DNA from: an uncultured Pseudomonadota bacterium
GTDB lineage: Bacteria; SAR324; NAC60-12
DNA: 6,250 bases
Direction: 5' to 3'
Assembly (NCBI GenBank): GCA_913056375.1
Contig: CAJXNF010000179.1
Span: forward strand, 1-6,250
Part shown: positions 1-6,250 of the stretch, in pieces
Position numbering within the stretch: the first letter of the stretch is position 1
How the letters are laid out: each line of letters opens with the position of its first letter
Program-made: the position numbers and the translations under genes
Notes under the pieces: generated by a model
The model's input: only the letters and a program-made list of their open reading frames with translations
The model's database searches: none
Told to the model about the DNA's origin: nothing

Positions 1-170
1 ATCAATCGCACATTGCTGCAGAATTTGCCAACAGGATCGTTGTTGCGGTTTCTCACCAAAGGGAAGCCTTCAGGTTGGATGAGAATATTCCATTCCACTT
101 GGAGGCTTCAGATCTACACTTCTTTAATGCTGAAAACGGAAACGCTATTGCCCATGGTTTGGAGGTTTAA
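1..170 (+). CDS. ABC transporter ATP-binding protein, C-terminal end (MalK/UgpC-like TOBE tail), 5' truncated by window
   Basis: The reading frame whose codons start at base 3 stays open for 55 residues and stops with TAA at 168-170. The last residues include RIVVAVSH, then PFHLEASDLHFFNAENGNAI. This resembles the closing TOBE strand of MalK/UgpC/SmoK-type sugar importer ATPases, which typically ends in a pattern like 'vHlFDaetGkai'. The nucleotide-binding domain would lie upstream, outside the window, so Walker and signature motifs cannot be checked. If the call is right, the protein is the cytoplasmic ATPase of a CUT1-type carbohydrate or polyol importer. It overlaps the ribosome binding site of the following kinase and ends 2 bases before its ATG, so transport and phosphorylation are probably co-expressed. 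The family call rests only on this short tail. Confidence 0.68.
   Translation, partial: QSHIAAEFANRIVVAVSHQREAFRLDENIPFHLEASDLHFFNAENGNAIAHGLEV
161..165 (+). promoter_or_regulatory. Ribosome binding site of the EryA-like kinase
   Basis: GGAGG lies 7 bases before the ATG at 173. It sits inside the last codons of the upstream transporter gene, so translation of the two genes may be coupled. It supports the ATG at 173 as the kinase start. Confidence 0.75.
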
Positions 171-172
171 TC

Positions 173-1705
173 ATGGATCTTCTTCTAGGAATTGATGCTG
201 GGACGTCTGTAATTAAGGTTGTTGCCTTCGATCTAAAAGGCAACCAAATTGCGGTAGCCGCCAAAGCGAATCACTATGAAATTCTTCCAAACGGTGGGGT
301 TGAGCAGGAACTTGAACGAACTTGGGCAGACACTCTTGAGGTCATCCGCCAGATCATGGAAAAACTGGATGGTCATCAAATCGTTGGGATTGCAGTCACG
401 GGTCAGGGTTCTGGGACTTGGTTAATTGATGAGAAAGGCAGCCCTGTTGGACGAGGTTGGTTATGGTTAGATGCAAGGTCTGCGGACTTGGTTGAAAGCT
501 ACGGTAAGTCCTCCAACGCTAGAAGACGATTTGAGTTGACAGGTACTGGGCTAGCTGCCTGTGACCAGGGCCCTCAATTACTTTGGATGAAACAACACAA
601 ACCAGAGATTCTCAAAGAAAGCACGACAGTATTCCATTGCAAGGATTGGCTTTATTTTAATCTGACTGGTGTCCGAGCTACCGATCCATCAGAGAGCGTC
701 TTCAGTTGTGGCGATTTTCGAAAACGAGATTTCTCAGATGAAGTCATGGAACTGCTGGGACTGACCGACCAGAAAGCGTTGTTTCCCGAAGTCGTTGACG
801 GAACCAAAAACTCCCACCCACTTTCAGACAATGTAGCTAAGCTTTGTGGTCTGCCATCCGGTATCCCAGTTGTGTTGGGATATGTCGATGTAATCTGTAC
901 AGCTCTGGGCTCTGGCCTCTACGACCCTGGCTATCAAACTGGATGTACGATCATCGGTTCGACAGGCATGCACATGCGCTATGTCGATTCCGTAGATGAG
1001 ATCAAACTCAATCAGGAATCAACGGGCTACACGATGGTTTTCCCTGTTGACGGTACTTACAGTCAAATGCAGTCGAACATGGCTGCGACGCTCAACATTG
1101 ATTGGATGTTAGACCTCGCAATTGATGTTTTGAAATTCCAGGGCATTCGGAAAAATCGCTCAGATCTCCTCAAAGATTTGGATCAACACATCCTTGATGC
1201 CTCACCGGCAGAATTTCTTTACCACCCCTACATTTCCCAAGCCGGAGAAAGAGGACCTTTCATCAATGCCAATGCTCGAGCCAGCTTCATTGGACTATCT
1301 TCTAAACACGGCTATTTTGATATGTTGCGAGGTGTCTATGAAGGACTCTCTTTCGCAGCAAGGGACTGTTACGAAGCTGCTGGGGGAGTACCCGCAGAAG
1401 TTCGACTCTCAGGTGGGGCTGCACGCAGCAAAGCGCTTAGAAAGATCATGGGATCTGTCTTGAAGACTCGTTTTCGTACTGCCGAAAGAGGAGAAGCAGG
1501 AGCTTCGGGAGTAGCGATGATGGCTGCGGTTAGTTTGGGAATTTACCCGACTATGGCCGCCTGCGTTAAAGATTGGGTTCATCCATATTTGAGCGAAGCT
1601 GAAGAATATGATGTCTCCCAAGGGCAAATTTATGATTCACTATATCCCATTTACGTTGAAGCGCGCCAAGCTTATCTTCCACTTTGGAAATCATTAAAAA
1701 ATTAA
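173..1705 (+). CDS. eryA: Erythritol kinase-like FGGY carbohydrate kinase (EryA)
   Basis: A cytoplasmic FGGY-family sugar kinase of 510 residues, close to the usual length of Brucella/rhizobial EryA (about 520). EryA uses ATP to convert erythritol to L-erythritol 4-phosphate. The N-terminal ATP/phosphate loop is GIDAGTSVIK (residues 6-15). VTGQGSGTWLIDE lies at 75-87 and the WLWLDAR segment at 96-102. HCKDWLYFNLTG is at 155-166. The probable catalytic base is Asp239 in GYVDV, followed by GSTGMHM at 262-268. The second FGGY signature is RLSGGAARSKALRKI at 411-425. Many stretches (GGVEQ, TGTGLAAC, QMQSNMAATLNIDW) agree with my recollection of EryA proteins rather than of xylulokinase or glycerol kinase. 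The start is the ATG with a good Shine-Dalgarno 7 bases upstream. It follows a transporter gene by 2 bases and precedes a hydroxyacid dehydrogenase. A kinase for threitol or another polyol is the main alternative. Confidence 0.88.
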   Translation: MDLLLGIDAGTSVIKVVAFDLKGNQIAVAAKANHYEILPNGGVEQELERTWADTLEVIRQIMEKLDGHQIVGIAVTGQGSGTWLIDEKGSPVGRGWLWLDARSADLVESYGKSSNARRRFELTGTGLAACDQGPQLLWMKQHKPEILKESTTVFHCKDWLYFNLTGVRATDPSESVFSCGDFRKRDFSDEVMELLGLTDQKALFPEVVDGTKNSHPLSDNVAKLCGLPSGIPVVLGYVDVICTALGSGLYDPGYQTGCTIIGSTGMHMRYVDSVDEIKLNQESTGYTMVFPVDGTYSQMQSNMAATLNIDWMLDLAIDVLKFQGIRKNRSDLLKDLDQHILDASPAEFLYHPYISQAGERGPFINANARASFIGLSSKHGYFDMLRGVYEGLSFAARDCYEAAGGVPAEVRLSGGAARSKALRKIMGSVLKTRFRTAERGEAGASGVAMMAAVSLGIYPTMAACVKDWVHPYLSEAEEYDVSQGQIYDSLYPIYVEARQAYLPLWKSLKN

Positions 1706-1710
1706 GGAGA
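1704..1710 (+). promoter_or_regulatory. Ribosome binding site that decides the TTG start of the 2-hydroxyacid dehydrogenase
   Basis: AAGGAGA overlaps the TAA stop of the kinase gene and lies 5 bases before a TTG at 1716. This strong site supports TTG as the true initiation codon. The next in-frame ATG (1755) would remove the first beta strand of the enzyme. Confidence 0.75.
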
Positions 1711-1715
1711 ATTGC

Positions 1716-2759
1716 TTGGAACCTAGAAAGATCGCCATCATCGGTGATCGATTCATGAAGACTGAGATCTTTAGAGAACACCTCGAAAAAACTTGCGGCA
1801 ACAATCATCTTTTTAAGGAATTGGAGTTGCCTTGGCCCGATGAGCCGATGGAGCATGGGTACGAAAAACCTGGGATGGCAGGCCTTAAAGAATACATGGG
1901 GGATCCCGATGAAATCGTCCGCTTCATTGGTGATTCAGAAATTGTTGTGGACCATCTTGCTCCTTTTTCCGCAGAGATGTTTAACAGACTGAAGAACCTT
2001 CGTCTGATCGCTGTATCTCGAGGGGGTCCAGTTAATATCGATATGGAAGCCGCCCGGAAGTCCAATGTCAAAGTGGTCAATGTTCCAGGCAGAAATGCGA
2101 GCGCTGTTGCAGAGTTCACAATTGGGGCAATCTTAGCCGAAACAAGGCTGATCCGTTTGGGCCATGAATCTCTCCGAAATGGAACCTGGCGTGGGGATCT
2201 TTATCGGGCTGACGTCACTGGCAGAGAACTCTCACAGATGACCGTTGGATTGATTGGCTACGGTCATATTGGGACAAAGGTTGTGAAACTTCTTCAGCCT
2301 TTTGGATGCCAAATCCTGGTCTGTGATCCATATGTCGAGTTGAGTTCAGATGACAAAGTGAATGGTGTGCAACAGGTTGATTTAGATACTTTACTAAAGA
2401 AATCGGATGTCGTTAGTTTGCACTCGAGAGTGACAAAGGAAACAACTGGTTTCATCAATCGAGAAGCCTTCCAGAAAATGAAGAAAGATGCTTACTTCAT
2501 CAACACAGCTCGTGGACCGATGGTTGATTACCAAGCTTTAACCGATGCACTCACCAGCGGTCATCTTCGGGGGGCTATGCTGGAAACGTTTGGAGTAGAG
2601 CCAGTTCCTCCTGATTGGCCATTGCTAAAACTGGATAACGTCACCCTGACTCCTCATATCGCTGGCGCTTCCCTTCGCACAGTAGAGTATGCTGCTGAAC
2701 AGGCCGCACAAGAAGTTCAACGCTATCTTTCCGGCGAATCCCCTCTCAATCCTTGCTGA
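1716..2759 (+). CDS. D-isomer-specific 2-hydroxyacid dehydrogenase family protein (NAD(P)-dependent)
   Basis: A 347-residue cytoplasmic oxidoreductase that should interconvert a 2-hydroxyacid and a 2-ketoacid with NAD(P). An N-terminal half of the catalytic domain begins KIAIIGDRFM (residues 5-14) and includes SRGGPVNID at 101-109. The Rossmann cofactor domain has GYGHIG at 181-186 and an acidic residue, Asp204 in LVCDP, that favours NAD over NADP. The expected catalytic triad is present: Arg266 in NTARG, Glu295 in VEP, and His314 in TPHIAGAS. There is no C-terminal ACT domain, so it is not a long-form SerA. The usual 'LDVFE' segment reads LETFG here. It starts at TTG 1716 with AAGGAGA 5 bases upstream; the TTG start keeps the first beta strand. 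It lies between the EryA-like and GlpD/EryB-like genes, but no step of known erythritol breakdown uses this chemistry. Its substrate is therefore unknown; glyoxylate, hydroxypyruvate or a tetronate-derived acid are guesses. Confidence 0.88.
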   Translation: MEPRKIAIIGDRFMKTEIFREHLEKTCGNNHLFKELELPWPDEPMEHGYEKPGMAGLKEYMGDPDEIVRFIGDSEIVVDHLAPFSAEMFNRLKNLRLIAVSRGGPVNIDMEAARKSNVKVVNVPGRNASAVAEFTIGAILAETRLIRLGHESLRNGTWRGDLYRADVTGRELSQMTVGLIGYGHIGTKVVKLLQPFGCQILVCDPYVELSSDDKVNGVQQVDLDTLLKKSDVVSLHSRVTKETTGFINREAFQKMKKDAYFINTARGPMVDYQALTDALTSGHLRGAMLETFGVEPVPPDWPLLKLDNVTLTPHIAGASLRTVEYAAEQAAQEVQRYLSGESPLNPC

Positions 2760-2766
2760 CTCGATA

Positions 2767-4278
2767 ATGAAAGACATTGGTTTTTATGACTTATTAGTCA
2801 TTGGCGGAGGCGTCAATGGTGCTGGTGCAGCCCGCGATGCCGCTGGTCGGGGTTTAAAGGTAGCCCTTTGCGAAAAAGGTGATCTTGGGGAGGGAACGAG
2901 TTCTAGATCAGGCAAATTAATTCACGGTGGCCTTCGCTACCTGGAATATTACGAATTTCGGTTGGTTCGTGAAGCACTTATTGAGCGAGAGGTATTACTA
3001 AGGAATGCGCCACATATTGTCTGGCCCATGCGTTTTGTGTTGCCACACTCCCCAGAGCAAAGACCAGCATGGCTCATTCGATTGGGATTATTTCTCTATG
3101 ACAACCTTGGTGGAAGAGAGAAATTAGCCTCAACCAGGATGTTGAAACTTCAACAAGCTCCTGAGGGCGAATGCATCAAACAAGATTATCGAATTGCTTT
3201 TGAGTACTCGGACTGCTGGGTAGATGACGCAAGACTTGTTGTTTTAAATGCTCTTGATGCAAAGGAACGAGGTGCGTCTGTTTTGACCAGAACCTCATTT
3301 ACAGGAGCTGAGCGTAAAGAGGATCATTGGCAAGTAGAGCTTCAAAACACAATTACTGGAGAGAAATATCAATTAACCTCGAAGGCAATTTTGAATACGG
3401 CAGGGCCTTGGGTTAGAGATGTCATCCAAAATGTCCAGCAGCTTGAAACGAAAAGAAATATACGGCTTGTAAAAGGGAGTCATATCGTTTTGAAAAAATT
3501 CTGGGAAGGCAACCAGGCCTATCTCCTTCAGAATGATGATAAGCGAGTTATTTTCTGCAATCCTTACGAAGGCGATCTTTGCCTGATTGGCACAACCGAT
3601 ATCCCGTATGATGGTAGAAGTGAGGATGTCGCCATTGATCAGTCTGAAATTGACTACCTACTGAGAGTAATCAATCGCTACTTCAAGAAACAGCTCAAAC
3701 CTCAGGACGTTGTCCACTCATTTTCAGGTGTTCGGCCTCTTTACGACGATGATGCTGAAAATCCAAGTGCCGTCACGAGGGATTATGTTTTTGAATTGGA
3801 TGCTCCAAATCAACAACTGCCAGTACTTTCACTATTCGGTGGAAAAATCACTGCCTTTCGTCAGATTTCAGAACATGCTCTTGAAAAGCTAAAACCCTTC
3901 TTCCCTCAGATGAAAGCTGCTTGGACAGATGCTTCCCCTCTTCCTGGAGGAGACTTACCAGGAGCAGACTTTTATTCATTCCAATTGGAACTACAAAAGA
4001 AATTTCCATGGATGGATTCAGCTTTGGCAAAACACTATGGAAGACTTTACGGAACGAGGTGTTTAGATTTTCTTAACGGAATGGAAGGACCACAGGATCT
4101 TGGAATCCACTTTGGTGGACAGTTTTACGAAAGAGAAGCTCAACACTTGATCGAAAACGAATGGGCCCAAACTACAGAGGATATTCTTTCAAGACGTACA
4201 AAACATGGACTTCATTTAAGTAAAACCGAACAGGATCACTTCTCAGAGTGGCTTACCAAAACGCAACTAAAATCCTAG
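2767..4278 (+). CDS. glpD: FAD-dependent glycerol-3-phosphate dehydrogenase family protein (GlpD/EryB-like)
   Basis: A 503-residue flavoprotein, about the length of E. coli GlpD (501) and Brucella EryB (about 502). GlpD oxidises glycerol 3-phosphate to DHAP at the inner membrane and passes electrons to quinone; EryB does the same to erythritol phosphate. The FAD dinucleotide fold is VIGGGVNGAGAARDAAGRG (residues 11-29) with Glu36 at the end of the second strand. SSRSGKLIHGGLRYLE lies at 45-60, where E. coli reads SSASSKLIHGG. FEYSDCWVDDARLV is at 145-158, and LVKGSHIV and IGTTD follow. Residues matching the GlpD active site (Arg57, Arg323 in SGVRPL, Lys360 in GGK) are kept. The C-terminal helical region ends normally. 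The ATG at 2767 is 7 bases after the previous stop with no clear Shine-Dalgarno. An in-frame ATG at 2689 inside the upstream gene is less likely. The symbol names the family; the position two genes after an EryA-like kinase makes erythritol-phosphate oxidation (EryB role) the favoured function. Confidence 0.9.
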   Translation: MKDIGFYDLLVIGGGVNGAGAARDAAGRGLKVALCEKGDLGEGTSSRSGKLIHGGLRYLEYYEFRLVREALIEREVLLRNAPHIVWPMRFVLPHSPEQRPAWLIRLGLFLYDNLGGREKLASTRMLKLQQAPEGECIKQDYRIAFEYSDCWVDDARLVVLNALDAKERGASVLTRTSFTGAERKEDHWQVELQNTITGEKYQLTSKAILNTAGPWVRDVIQNVQQLETKRNIRLVKGSHIVLKKFWEGNQAYLLQNDDKRVIFCNPYEGDLCLIGTTDIPYDGRSEDVAIDQSEIDYLLRVINRYFKKQLKPQDVVHSFSGVRPLYDDDAENPSAVTRDYVFELDAPNQQLPVLSLFGGKITAFRQISEHALEKLKPFFPQMKAAWTDASPLPGGDLPGADFYSFQLELQKKFPWMDSALAKHYGRLYGTRCLDFLNGMEGPQDLGIHFGGQFYEREAQHLIENEWAQTTEDILSRRTKHGLHLSKTEQDHFSEWLTKTQLKS

Positions 4279-4284
4279 AACCTG

Positions 4285-5334
4285 ATGTTTGATTCAACAT
4301 TTAATTTTTCAAAAAGTTTAGAATTTCAGCAATTCTGTGAACTCTCTGCTGAGATCGGAAGAAATCCATTATTGGTACAGGGCGCAGGAGGAAACACATC
4401 GATTAAAGAAGACGATCTACTTTGGGTAAAAGCATCCGGGACCTGGTTATCAGAAGCGACAGAAAAAAAGACCATGGTTGCTGTAGATCTTGCCAAGTTA
4501 CAGCAAGTGATGGCGCAGAATGACGAGCGGGTGGAAAAGCCTCAATATTTTAAAGCAGACCCCAATGAATCCCTTCGCCCATCAATTGAGACGGTAGTTC
4601 ACGCCTCATTAAAACACCGGGTTGTGCTCCATGTTCATTGTGTAGAAACGATCTCTTGGGCTGTTCTTGAAAATGCTGAAAAGCTTTTAGTTACTCCCTT
4701 GAAAGGCCTCGACTGGGTTTTCATACCTTACAGAAGGCCCGGACTACCGCTGGCTCGTGAGATACAATCAAAGATCACGGAGAAGACGAACGTATTAATC
4801 CTGGGAAATCATGGGTTGGTCGTAGCTGCTGATTCAATTAAAGAGGCGCATCAACTTTTGTTGGAAGTACACCAAAGGCTCAGGCGCGCTAGAAGAGAAG
4901 TTACTATTCCAAAGTCTAATGTTGCTCTTCCAGCAGAATCCAACTATCGGGATGCCGAATTCTTTGCCCAAGGAATTGCCCACGACACTATTTCTCTGGA
5001 AAAGGTAGAAAAGGGTTCGCTTTACCCTGATCACGTCATTTTTCTGGGTTCAGGTGTTCAACTCCTGGACTCAAGTACAACTTTAGAACAGTTTGAGCAG
5101 AATCAACCTGAAAGTCTCCCTAAAGCCTTGATTATTCCTGATCAAGCAGTGTTAGTGCACAAGCAAGCCCCCCGTGGTACTGATGAAATGTTATTATCTT
5201 TGACAGAAGTTGCAGCTCGGTTACAACCTAACGATAGAGTTGAAAAGTTAACTTTCAATGATGAAGCAGCACTTCTGAATTGGGATGCAGAGAAGTATCG
5301 ACAGGAACTAGCTCGACGAATTGCCTCAGCTTGA
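4285..5334 (+). CDS. Class II aldolase/adducin family protein, RhaD-like (probable ketose 1-phosphate aldolase)
   Basis: A 349-residue cytoplasmic protein. Residues 1-205 form a class II aldolase domain. It has GAGGNTS at 33-39, KASGTWL at 49-55, the probable general acid/base Glu102 in RPSIET, and three zinc-ligand histidines: His116 and His118 in LHVHC, His176 in GNHG. Class II aldolases of this kind split ketose phosphates, commonly 1-phosphates, to DHAP and an aldehyde. Residues about 220-349 form an extra C-terminal region with PDHVIFLG (248-255) and NWDAEKYRQEL (332-342). That pattern is typical of long RhaD-like proteins and of the first half of bifunctional rhamnulose-1-phosphate aldolase/alcohol dehydrogenases, here without the dehydrogenase half. 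It starts 6 bases after the GlpD/EryB-like gene without a clear Shine-Dalgarno, so translation is probably coupled. In this operon a likely substrate is the ketose 1-phosphate made by the upstream kinase and dehydrogenase. A decarboxylase or epimerase role, both known in this superfamily, remains possible. Confidence 0.85.
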   Translation: MFDSTFNFSKSLEFQQFCELSAEIGRNPLLVQGAGGNTSIKEDDLLWVKASGTWLSEATEKKTMVAVDLAKLQQVMAQNDERVEKPQYFKADPNESLRPSIETVVHASLKHRVVLHVHCVETISWAVLENAEKLLVTPLKGLDWVFIPYRRPGLPLAREIQSKITEKTNVLILGNHGLVVAADSIKEAHQLLLEVHQRLRRARREVTIPKSNVALPAESNYRDAEFFAQGIAHDTISLEKVEKGSLYPDHVIFLGSGVQLLDSSTTLEQFEQNQPESLPKALIIPDQAVLVHKQAPRGTDEMLLSLTEVAARLQPNDRVEKLTFNDEAALLNWDAEKYRQELARRIASA

Positions 5335-5358
5335 TCTCATTCAACTAATCCAACATAG

Positions 5359-6250
5359 ATGACATCCTCTCTAGAATCTGCACTGGTCCTTGGAATTGAC
5401 ATCGGCACCTCAGGTGTGCGAGCAGTTTTGATGAATTCAAAATTTGAAGTGGTAGCTCAGCAGTCTCGCCTCCTGTCAGATTTTGGTTCTAATCACCGAA
5501 ACCCCGCTTTCTGGTGGAAATCCTTGGAATACGCTCTGGACCAACTGCGGATGGAAGCGCATGAACAATGGAGTCAGGTTGCTGGAATCTCTGTCGATGG
5601 GACGTCTGGAACGATGTTGGCCCTCAACAATAAGTTTGAACCCATTGGCGATGCACTGATGTATAACGATCCTGTCGAAGACCCTCATGTTCTTGAGCAG
5701 ATTCGACAGTATGCCCCAAGGGAGAGTGCGGCGCATGGAGCCACTTCTGGATTGGCAAAGTTGATGAGGCTTCAGGAACTGCATGGATGTAAAAGAGTGC
5801 TTCACCAAGCTGACTGGATACTTGGGAAATTCATGGGCGAATACCGATGGAGCGACGAGAACAACTCACTGAAAACAGGGTACGATCCCATCCATAGAGA
5901 ATGGCCAAATTGGATCTCCCAAACAAAAGCACGGCTTGAGCTACTTCCAGACCCTAAAGAACCCGGTCAAGTGACGGGTGAGATTGACCAAAAGATTGCA
6001 GATCGCTTCGGGCTTGCAAGAGACATCAAAATCGTTTCTGGGACTACGGATGGATGTGCTGCTTTCTTGGCAACAGGTGCATCCGAAATTGGGGATGGGG
6101 TCACTTCACTTGGTTCGACCCTCGTTGTTAAAATTCTAAGCGATCAACCAGTTTTTGCCCCTGAATATGGCATTTACAGTCATCGAATTGGGGATCAGTG
6201 GTTACCAGGGGGTGCGTCAAATACTGGTGGCAACGTGCTCACTCATTTTT
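5359..6250 (+). CDS. FGGY-family carbohydrate kinase, D-ribulokinase-like (partial, 3' end beyond window)
   Basis: An open frame of 297 codons running off the window edge without a stop, probably about two thirds of the full protein. The ATP/phosphate loop is GIDIGTSGVR (residues 12-21). ISVDGTSGTM is at 77-86 and MYND at 101-104. ADWILGKFMG is at 151-160 and LKTGYDP at 171-177. The probable catalytic base is Asp231 in GTTDGC, followed by SLGSTLVVK (250-258) and WLPGGASNTGG (281-291). The pattern VDGTSGT/MYND/GGASNTGG resembles the kinase group containing yeast YDR109C and the plant/cyanobacterial D-ribulose kinase, not EryA or glycerol kinase. A TAG stop lies in frame directly before the ATG at 5359, so no earlier start is possible, and a later one would soon cut the nucleotide-binding loop. 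No Shine-Dalgarno is obvious in the 24-base gap upstream. The likely substrate is D-ribulose or another short ketose, including erythrulose. In some rhizobia, erythritol and adonitol genes share a locus, which would fit a ribulokinase here. Confidence 0.83.
   Translation, partial: MTSSLESALVLGIDIGTSGVRAVLMNSKFEVVAQQSRLLSDFGSNHRNPAFWWKSLEYALDQLRMEAHEQWSQVAGISVDGTSGTMLALNNKFEPIGDALMYNDPVEDPHVLEQIRQYAPRESAAHGATSGLAKLMRLQELHGCKRVLHQADWILGKFMGEYRWSDENNSLKTGYDPIHREWPNWISQTKARLELLPDPKEPGQVTGEIDQKIADRFGLARDIKIVSGTTDGCAAFLATGASEIGDGVTSLGSTLVVKILSDQPVFAPEYGIYSHRIGDQWLPGGASNTGGNVLTHF

Noticed and set aside
13..195. A 60-residue open frame overlapping the transporter tail and the kinase start
   Set aside because: It is out of frame with the TOBE-like tail that ends at 170, overlaps the kinase start, and resembles no family.
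1566..1856. A minus-strand open frame of 96 residues crossing the kinase/dehydrogenase junction
   Set aside because: It is antisense to two well-supported genes and has no recognisable motif.
1716..2759. Assignment of the hydroxyacid dehydrogenase as serine-biosynthesis SerA
   Set aside because: There is no ACT domain, the context is catabolic, and no serine gene is nearby; only the superfamily can be supported.
2689..2766. An upstream in-frame ATG that would extend the GlpD/EryB-like protein by 26 residues
   Set aside because: The extension lies within the coding region of the preceding dehydrogenase, shows no GlpD-like sequence, and the ATG at 2767 places the FAD fold at the usual distance from the N-terminus.
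4285..5334. Assignment of the aldolase as OtnC-type 3-oxo-tetronate 4-phosphate decarboxylase
   Set aside because: OtnC-type proteins are about 210 residues and pair with DUF1537 kinases. This protein has an extra RhaD-like C-terminal region of about 130 residues, and no DUF1537 kinase is present in the window.
5335..5358. A terminator or internal promoter in the largest intergenic gap
   Set aside because: The gap is only 24 bases, with no hairpin, T-run or paired promoter boxes visible.
5476..5808. A minus-strand open frame of 110 residues
   Set aside because: It lies wholly antisense to the second FGGY kinase, whose motifs are continuous over the same bases.

Overview
The window is one unbroken, same-strand (+) sugar-alcohol catabolic gene cluster. 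Five genes follow the tail of a transporter gene, with gaps of only 2 to 24 bases, so it reads as a single operon. The organism cannot be fixed from this segment. Base composition is about 45% GC in the lines I sampled. The gene style (TTG start, compact operon, GlpD- and EryA-type proteins, MalK-type ABC ATPase) suggests a Gram-negative, proteobacterium-like heterotroph, possibly environmental. No insertion sequence, RNA gene, CRISPR array, terminator or pseudogene was seen.

Layout: bases 1-170 hold the 3' end of an ABC-transporter ATPase with a MalK/UgpC-like TOBE tail. Bases 173-1705 hold an FGGY kinase that matches erythritol kinase (EryA). Bases 1716-2759 hold a D-isomer-specific 2-hydroxyacid dehydrogenase with a TTG start. 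Bases 2767-4278 hold a GlpD/EryB-family FAD dehydrogenase. Bases 4285-5334 hold a metal-dependent class II aldolase of the RhaD-like long type. From 5359 to the window edge lies the N-terminal two thirds of a second FGGY kinase, of the D-ribulokinase-like (YDR109C/plant-cyanobacterial) type.

How they may work together: the transporter would import a polyol, most likely erythritol. EryA would phosphorylate it, and the GlpD/EryB enzyme would oxidise the carbon next to the phosphate. The product would be a ketose 1-phosphate (erythrulose 1-phosphate), which is the chemical type that RhaD-like aldolases split into dihydroxyacetone phosphate plus an aldehyde. None of the isomerases of the known Brucella/rhizobial route (EryC, EryH, EryI) is inside the window; an aldolase sits where one might expect them. 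This suggests, without proving it, an alternative branch of tetritol catabolism giving DHAP plus formaldehyde, or DHAP plus glycolaldehyde if the substrate is a pentitol. The hydroxyacid dehydrogenase and the second kinase have no step in the textbook erythritol route. They hint at a broader polyol locus or an undescribed side branch.
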